Shown piece by piece: positions 56,690-64,000 of a stretch of DNA of 64,000 bases. This DNA comes from Stictocephala bisonia (taxonomy: Eukaryota; Arthropoda; Insecta; Hemiptera; Membracidae). Made by a program: the position numbers and the translations under genes. The notes beneath the pieces were generated by a model. That model saw only the letters and a program-made list of their open reading frames with translations. It did not search any database and was not told the DNA's origin. The stretch spans positions 3,391,582 through 3,455,581 of the forward strand of contig JAQJVL010000004.1 of assembly GCA_035578905.1 (NCBI GenBank), read 5' to 3'. Every line of letters starts with the position of its first letter. Within the stretch, counting starts at the first letter, position 1.

Positions 56690-58019
56690 TTGAAAGCTTT
56701 CTTGTAGGACGGACCCAATCAGTTAAAATTCATAATCAATTAAGCAGTTCATTATTAGTAAGAGCCGTAGTCCCTCAGGGCTCCGTGCTCTCTGCAAATC
56801 TATTTTTAATTTTTATTAACGACCTGTTAGATCAACATTTCACATGTTCAGTTAGTGCATTTGCCGATGACATTGCACTTGTATCCTCTAACAAAAATGA
56901 ATTAAATCTCCAAATGAGTATTAACGATGATTTGAACATTTTGCGGTCATGGTGCTTCAAGAATAAAATGCATGTTAATGTAAAAAAACTAAATATGTTA
57001 ACTTTCACATGACTGGCTTTAGATTCGCAAATCCTATAGTTTATCATAAATTTGATTGTGAAGGTGAGTCGTGTGGCTGTAGTGCTGTTGAGCAAGTCCC
57101 CACCTTTAAATATTTAGGGTTAACTTTAGACTGCAAAATGTCCTGGAAAAAGCATATTTGTGATTTGATAAATGAAACTAGATTTAATTTAAGAAAATTT
57201 TACTTTCTTAGAAACTTTTGTGATGTAAATTTACTGCGAACTCTTTACTATGGTCTGATTCATTCAAGGATACAATACGGCATTATTTGTTGGGGGGGAA
57301 CTTGTAAAACAACAATAAATACTATTAGAACAATTCAAAATAAATTTATTCGAATAATCCTGAAAGCAAATGCAAGAGACGCTTCTTTACCTTTATTCTA
57401 TTTATTAAAAATTTTACCTATCCAACATTTATTCATCTATAAAACATTAAAATTATTTTATATTCGAAGTGGCAATAGAGGCTCAACCAGAATTCATCAC
57501 GATATGAGAAGTAACAAGAATAGATTATCTATCAAACCCAAAGTAAACAAAATGTTCTTCAAACAATCTTTTGATTACTTAGGCCCAAATTATTTCAATA
57601 AATTACCATTATACATTAAAGAAAGCAACAACAATAAGGAATTCTGCCACAAGCTAAAGAACTGGTTATACACTATACATGACACAAGTTGTCTGAGTCA
57701 GGCCTTAACTTAGAGTAAATTATAGAAAATATTAGTTTATGAACTGTAAAATATTAATTTTAGTTTAATTTTCAAGTACTGTTATTTTAGTAGTAATTTG
57801 AATTTAATGAACGCTACAGAATGACTTTCTAATTATATATATATATAAGACTTTAATACTTAAAAGAGACTGGACTGAGTTATTTGTTAATTTATTTTAT
57901 TATTATTATTTTTGGTCACTAACCACATTACTGGAAACAGTGGTTAGTATTATTCACTTAAGTTTTGTGTTCATTTAACTGTCAAGCTGTTGTGAATAAA
58001 GATCATTATTCATTATTCA
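56690..58019 (+). mobile_element. 5'-truncated LINE, 3' half
   Basis: RT coding region to 57713, then a 3' UTR ending GTTGTGAATAAAGATCATTATTCATTATTCAT (about 57990-58019), a polyadenylation-like signal and a short repeat tail. The 5' break is inside the RT near 56690. Confidence 0.75.
56695..57713 (+). pseudogene. LINE reverse transcriptase, C-terminal half, one frameshift
   Basis: Blocks in order: VVPQGSVLSANLFLIFINDL (56765-56825), the catalytic FADD in SAFADDIALVSS (about 56857), then a frame change near 57000 (KLNMLTFT and a stop in one frame, MTGFRF in the other). The thumb follows with FKYLGLTLDCKMSWKKHICD (about 57103) and a C-terminal stretch RIHHDMRSNKNRLSI. The 3' frame 57009-57713 is open for 234 codons. 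Few lesions, so fairly young. No endonuclease. Confidence 0.85.
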
Positions 58020-58855
58020 TAAACTACTTTAATAGAAATTTAAGAATTATTTACAATCAACATAATCATACACTTAAAATAACACTAAATAAGTTTTAAA
58101 ATGTAAATAATTTGGTCTGTCGTTGTTACAGTATTATTTTATTTTTCAAACAATATTTGGCATTTTGTTTCAATCTGGGGTTTAAATCTTTTATTCAAAA
58201 AGTATTGCTTGGTCTATTTATCATGAATGTAAAAAACTTTTTAATATTGAAATAAATATAATAAATAGTTGTTATACCATCATCGGCATTGAACCTTTGC
58301 TGAATTTATGCATAACTAACAGTAATTTAAATTTTCTCTGAAAAATGCATTTTCATATTAAATAAAATATTAGTTGGATTATTGCTAATTTAGCACAACC
58401 CAAAAAGCACATGTGGATTCTATATTTCCACAGATGCGAGCAATTTGATATGATTTTATTGATGTAATGCTTGACAGTATCAATTAACACACCAGTCACC
58501 TGACTAGACTGCTTTTGGCACTGTTTTACCGGAACTAAGATATAATTGTCACTACTTCACAGCTTAGCTTCTTCCTCAAAATATTGTAACATGCAAAAAA
58601 TAATTTAACTGCCTTGGCTATGAAGCTTCTAATACTTCAAAAGCTTCAGCAAGTACAAAAGGCATACTGTTACATAACACAAAATGCACAGTGTACTGGA
58701 CAGTTCCCATTTTGTGACTGACTTAAGTAAAGTGTCAATCTCCTCGAGTACAATAAAACCCTACTAAGGGAAGGGCTTGTCTCTTTGAAAGAAATAAAAT
58801 TATACACTTGGTCGGCTGTTTTCAAAGAAAACCAATGTTTTTATGTTTGCATGAT
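58020..58855. other. Unassigned AT-rich stretch
   Basis: No gene or repeat recognised. Confidence 0.45.
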
Positions 58856-58859
58856 TTAA

Positions 58860-58999
58860 CCCTGCATACCACCCTCACTCACAGTGCAGACAGCCTGAGC
58901 GGGATTAAAGCTATGTGACTTATATCAACAACTCGTATCTGCACGTAGCCTTCAGTGGTTATGTTTGAAGGGAGGGGAGAGGGTGGCTCTTAGGCTGGT
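58860..58999. mobile_element. Possible very short piggyBac-type MITE
   Basis: 140 bp between TTAA at 58856-58859 and TTAA at 59000-59003. CCACCCTC near the left end is complemented by GAGGGTGG near the right end. The extreme termini (CCCTGCATA and, from the right, ACCAGCCTAAG) match poorly. Confidence 0.35.
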
Positions 59000-59003
59000 T
59001 TAA

Positions 59004-60576
59004 TGCAATGCTTTAGGTGTCGCATATTCTGGAAAAAGGAAGATCATGTGTCCTGTGTCTGTCACACGTTTTCATGATATTGGCTTACACTCGCGTATGA
59101 CATTTCAGTTAATTTTTATAGCAGCATTCCCAAACTGCACTAGTGGGGTTTAGTGCATACTACTGGGCTATTCATTTTGAAGTTGTGCTTGTGTAGTGTT
59201 GATTACCGTTTGACAATTTTAAAAATGGATCCTATCGTGACACCTTTTATATGATTTGGTGTGTAAGAAACCCTATGAACGAAGGTGATAGTCAGTATAT
59301 AGGCCTATAAGTAGAGTAAGATTTCAGAGAGGAGTATTTCATACAAAATTCAAAGGAACTAATAATAAGTTGTAGAAATTAAGGTAACTAGCCTTCCACA
59401 TAGGTGTTGAGCAATTACTCCATCACCCCTTGTTTCGAAGAAGAGCATACACTTGCCCACTATCACAGGACATGGGAGGCCGAATGCGCTGCTTAATGTA
59501 GCAAAACCATTTGATTCAATGTATTTAGAGCAAAATTGTGTAACTCTTGGATCGTATATTCTTCAAGACTGTCGTAGGTATCTAGAAGGCGTGCATTCCT
59601 CTAACAACAAAAATTGTGTTGCTTTCATGCATATATGCTCCTATTTGATTTAATAGAACTAGGAACGCAGCGAATCTGTCGCACACCGCTGAACGTGTTG
59701 CATAAAACCAGCCTTACTTAAAACAATTTCGGACACTACCTAATAAAATAGTGTATTGTAGTTTGAGTACCTGTAATACGCCCCATAAATAGTAGGTGAC
59801 CACAACCGTGACAGAGTGGTAAAATTGAAATCAGTTGTGTTCCTGATGTTGGTTTATATGAGAATCATGTCTCGTTCAACTAAAAGTTGTTTTAGTAAAC
59901 ATGAAATGAGATCAGATAACAAACTTTTATCATGCCTGCACATTATTGTTCTTAGTTTTGAACCCTGTAACAGTTTTATCGCAAAGAGTAACTGTTGACT
60001 ACAGAATCTTTCTTGGTTTGTTAGAAAGAGTAAAGACCATTATTTATCAACAATTTGTTTTATTGTAATTAAGTTGTTAAGAAAGATTAATTTACTTTAT
60101 ATTATGTTGGACTTTATTTTAAATGTTCAATACAATAAAATACATAATGAATTATAGTCTTCACATAAGAATACAATCTGGTTATATAAGAGATAAGAAA
60201 TTACAAGACTAAAGATAAGACCATGTCATTATAAAAATTATATAAACAGAGACAAATTAAAACATTACTCGCTCACACATACAATCACGCTTCCATCAAT
60301 ATTAGTATTGAAAACTTAGTCACCCCCCAATGCTCCAAAGCAAGCACAGCTTTCCAAATTCCTGATATAATTGGGGAGAGTGTTTCACAGCTGACAAACT
60401 TGAAAGGGGAACAAGTTCTTGAAAACTATGGATCAGTGGACAGGAATAGCAATTAAAAAACTTCTCTAAATGAATTTCATACACTAATATCATGAATAAA
60501 ATTTGCCATACATGCCATAAAAAGTCTTTATCTTAGTTACAAAATACTAAAGGGAAAGAGTGTGATCATTATATAC
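59004..60576. other. Unassigned stretch
   Basis: No gene or repeat recognised. Several short open frames have no coding character. Confidence 0.4.
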
Positions 60577-60781
60577 CTGTTGAAGTTTCATGAGATTTAC
60601 GTTCTGAAAGTGCTGACTACTGGTTGAAGACTTAATAACCAATTGAAGGCTGTCCAACAGCTTAACTGTGATGTCACTCATTACAATGTTGGTGTAGTTA
60701 AATTTAGAGTCTGCAATATTTGACACCAAATTTGATTTTATTGTCCATAAGGCCAATGTTAAATTCAAATTAAGATTACAG
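60577..60781 (-). CDS. Candidate exon of an unrecognised host gene
   Basis: 205 bp, open for 68 codons, bounded by an acceptor AATAATAAAG and a donor CAACAG then GTATAT. It reads CNLNLNLTLALWTIKSNLVS and later VKLLDSLQLVIKSSTSSQ. The leucine-rich helical pattern would suit an armadillo or HEAT-like protein, but no family is recognised. It is on the same strand as CARNMT1 and 21 kb upstream. No neighbouring exon was found. Confidence 0.4.
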
Positions 60782-63700
60782 CTTTATTATTAAAATTTAA
60801 AAATTAATCTTTTGTTAAAAAAAAAATTGAAGTCTCTAGAGCTTCTAGGGATCAGATTTTATATTTATCTCAATTTAAAAAAATACAAATAAGTATTGCT
60901 TTAGTTTAATTCATTTTTAATAAACCAAAATCAGTTGAAAAAATCATGGATCTCATAACACTAATCCTAGAAAGCATGTAACAATTTGAAAACATTTTAT
61001 AAGGCATGTACATATTTTTTTTTATTGTAAGCACGACAGGTTTGTAAAAGAAATAATATTCAACTGCAAAATGCAAATGTCAGCAACTAATAAACACGCT
61101 GCTCAGTGGGCAAACATGAGAGAGATTAAACTGCCATCACTGTTCACCTCACACAACGGTTTGGGGACAGAAGGACAGACGACAACCGGTCTACTCATTG
61201 TTAACCAAGTTATAAGTAGTTCCAACATCAACACCAGGTAGAGTGTCAGAGGCTCGACTGCGTTCAAAATTATTCATTCAAGAAGACTGTTAAGGAAAAA
61301 CCACAGTCTTCACCAAAATCAACGTAATGTTGAAAGGTATATATCAAACAAAATGCTTTAAAATGTAAATTCTAGACCAAAAATTGTTACAAGCTGCAGC
61401 TACTTTATTAGCCCATTTCAAATACCGGCATGTCTTCATAAATAGCCTGAGTTTTTCAGTTTTGTTTTTGTATTTAAGCTCGTGATTATTATAATTTCTG
61501 TGACCATAATATGAGTTTTGTTTGCTTTCATTAAATTTCATCCTCTGTTGTTTCGCCTAAGAAGAAATTGACTATACACCTAAGTTCAGAAATGAAACAC
61601 AATTTACAGCATCATCAGGTTCAAAGTGTCTACAAATTTGAAAATTGCCAAATTAGAAAATATATGGAAGTTTGAATATACAATTACTGAATGTCACACC
61701 ATCAATATGTGAAAAAGACAGGACCAAGTAGAGTCCTGTGAACTCTGCGGCCATTGGCGGTTTGTGAACTAGTAAAGTGGGGGTTCACACACCGGGGAGG
61801 TTTGGGGGGTACAGAGTAGACCCTTCTCCACAAGTAAAAGTGCACAAGTAAAATTTAAAAAAAATTATATGCTTAAAAATGCATTTTAAACTATTTAAAA
61901 ACATATTTTAACGTAGTTAAAAACTATACTTAAGCTGTTATATATTGTTTCCAAACTTAGTTTTTAGGATATAAAATAGTTTGTTATCCATTTCACAAAT
62001 CTACTGATTTTAGCTTTGGCTGGAGTAGCTGTGCAAACAAATAGCAAGAAATGTATATATTTTAATAATTAGTCAAGGCAAAAAATATTACTTACTTTTA
62101 AAATCAATTATTAAAAGTAAGTATTATTCAATTATAAAATGTGTAAATTTATTATAATTAGTTTGGTTAACTAATTTTTGTAGTTTAAAAGAAAGAAGTA
62201 GTTGTTAATTTTTCTGTTAATAATTTTCGTCTTTTATACAAATCAAAAACAACACAAGTACTGCCAAGAGTTAACTGTAAATAATTATTTAATTAAATAA
62301 TCATAATAATAATACCTAAAGACAAACTATTTGTATATTGTATGTACTAAGTAGAAAAAAGACTTGTATTACATTGTCAAGACAACTTTATATGTAGTAA
62401 GACATTACAGGCATTGTAATTTTTTTAAACCTTTTAACAGCTTTCTAAGTAAAAAGCTTAAAGTTAAAGTCCATCCTCCTGTCTTTTTTGCAGGCAAACA
62501 CATCAATAACTTTTCCACTGATCAAGATGAATAAGTTCGGGATCAATAAAGGAACACACTGGTTGCAGACGCTTTGTTGCCACCGTGTGACCATACCGTG
62601 GGGAGAGGAGTGTGAGTGGAGCGGAGCAAATGTGCACCAGCGGGCTTCTATTACAAGACGGCCCCCACCACCGCCTTCCACACAGACCAGCTGATAGCCC
62701 TTGCATATACGCTATGGAGCACAACCGGGACTGTGCAACAGTACTGTGGGATTAGCAGAAGCTAGTTGAAGGCGCTTTTTTGGGTTTGCTTACGTTTGAG
62801 AGTTTAAAAGGCATTGAATCACATATTTATTCATTTAAATGTGTAAATAATTTAACTTAAACTTTAAGTGCGGTTCATTTTCTTTTAACAAATCTCGCAG
62901 GGGTTTACGTGCTCATGTGCTCTTATGGAGTAGCTGCCACTGTCTTCAGCTAACTTCTGTGTGTCAGATGTGCTATTCCTTTCTTTTACATACCATTGTT
63001 GTTCAGAAAGGTACGAGTCAACCCTGTTAACACAATGATGGGAAAATTCATACTTCCTAAATATAGTAAAAGATGATGATGAAAGCAGTCAACAGTTTTA
63101 GAAAAGTCATAAGGTGTCATCTGTGCCAAATAGATACAATCACTACTTTTCAATAAGGCAGTAGTTAAAATACCATAGAATCCAGGCTGATATTTGGTGA
63201 GAATGTTTGTAAATTTCCTAGAATAAAGGGGAAAACTGTCAATGGATTACTCATTAAAAGCATTTAGAAAAATAGGGAAGTATACTGATTTGGCTTACAT
63301 CAGAGGGTGTGAGAGGATTTAGGCTCTCTTAACTTAGCGAAAAGATGAACTTTGTTTTCGGAGCAGTTAAAATTAAGTCATTAATGCAGGGTACATGTGC
63401 TTGAATCATAATGATGCTATTATTGGTACATAATGATTAAATATATTATAAGAAAAAAGTTGAATTTGAATAGTATTTTTTTAATCATTTTTAGCGAAAA
63501 TAACTTTATACCAGTGATGTTTTGCAAGAGGAAATACATCTGGATAGGTGAATTATGGGTTAGAGCGTCTGCAGTGGGATCAGGCAGAATCTTAATGTCA
63601 TTAGTGCTCATGGAAACACAAGTTCTATGCATAGAAATACAACAAAATCAGATGGGTATAAAGCGTGAGTTGTTCTTTGTTGAGACCAAAGGGGGACTGA

Positions 63701-63924
63701 GAATTTATTAATGGACTCTTCCAGCCAGCCACACTGAAAAAAAGTAAACAACATTGCCAGCTCGAATCTTTAAGCTTGTCAAGAGGGTGACTAGTCAATA
63801 CAGCGCCTGCAATTTTGGAAATGCAAAACTAAAACACTTGTATACGACATTTGCGTTTCAAAAATGAAAGGCGCTTCCGATTAACCATAATTTTATCTTG
63901 AAAAATTTGTTATTGTTATGTACT
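60782..63924. other. Unassigned stretch
   Basis: No gene recognised. A GC-richer patch at 62570-62760 with a plus-strand frame (62488-62694) preceded by TTTTTTGCAG looks somewhat exon-like, but the translation (ending RRPPPPPSTQTS) is of low complexity and unfamiliar. Confidence 0.4.
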
Positions 63925-63984
63925 TGCCGAACTGGATGATACGGACTGCCGGATAAGCGAGGCCGGATAATCGAGGTTTTACTG
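63925..63984. mobile_element. Terminus of a Tigger/pogo element at the window edge
   Basis: On the minus strand the end reads CAGTAAAACCTCGATTATCC then GGCCTCGCTTATCCGGCAG, followed outside by TA: the usual Tigger/pogo terminal repeat with repeated TATCCGG motifs. The body would extend leftwards, but the second end was not found. Confidence 0.65.
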
Positions 63985-64000
63985 TAACTATATATGCTCT

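Noticed and set aside
62488..62694. Plus-strand frame after TTTTTTGCAG
   Set aside because: Ends in a low-complexity RRPPPPPSTQTS stretch with no homology; probably a chance frame in a GC-richer patch.

Overview
This window is AT-rich, intron-containing animal DNA, most likely from an arthropod and probably an insect. Three things support that: the mix of transposable elements (mariner, hAT, piggyBac-type, Tigger/pogo, Penelope-like, several CR1/Jockey-like LINEs, RTE and tRNA-derived SINEs), a spliced host gene with GT..AG introns, and the lack of any prokaryotic gene layout. The species cannot be named from the sequence.

The one host gene identified with confidence is on the minus strand: carnosine N-methyltransferase (CARNMT1, the UPF0586/C9orf41 family). 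Seven exons can be placed from 39438 down to the stop codon at 25335. Every splice site has GT..AG, the phases join without error, and together they encode 336 residues, including the SAM-binding motif. The first exon(s) are missing: they lie further upstream, are very short, or are outside the window. Its introns hold MITEs, SINEs, a degenerate minisatellite and an array of 19 identical 50-bp units. A piggyBac-type MITE lies 19 nt past the stop codon. A second possible host exon, from an unrecognised gene on the minus strand, is at 60577-60781.

Layout. 1-6300: SINE, LINE tail fragments, a Penelope-like element with inverted LTR-like arms and a decayed Jockey-like reverse transcriptase. 6290-16931: two hAT C-terminal pseudogenes; a 9.2-kb hAT-type insertion (7700-16919, 8-bp target duplication) splits the end of the second one and carries its own LINE copy. 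17650-20300: two opposite-strand LINE fragments. 20300-24670: a repeat with a hairpin, a nearly intact mariner, a duplicated segment, a long hairpin and a Tigger MITE whose empty site survives in the sister copy. 24670-39440: CARNMT1 with its 3' MITE. 39960-42160: decayed RTE element split by a hAT MITE and a mariner remnant. 43900-44900: 36-bp minisatellite and an old SINE. 46200-51713: a nearly full-length CR1-like LINE with an SGNH-esterase ORF1 and endonuclease/RT ORF2. 52490-55840: a second CR1-like LINE split by a Tigger element and by a 503-bp foldback element. 56690-58020: another LINE 3' half. The rest is mostly unassigned AT-rich DNA, with a Tigger terminus near the right edge.

No operon-like or host functional cluster exists here. 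Apart from the methyltransferase, the window is a layered record of transposon insertions, several of which can be ordered in time from target duplications and nested breaks.
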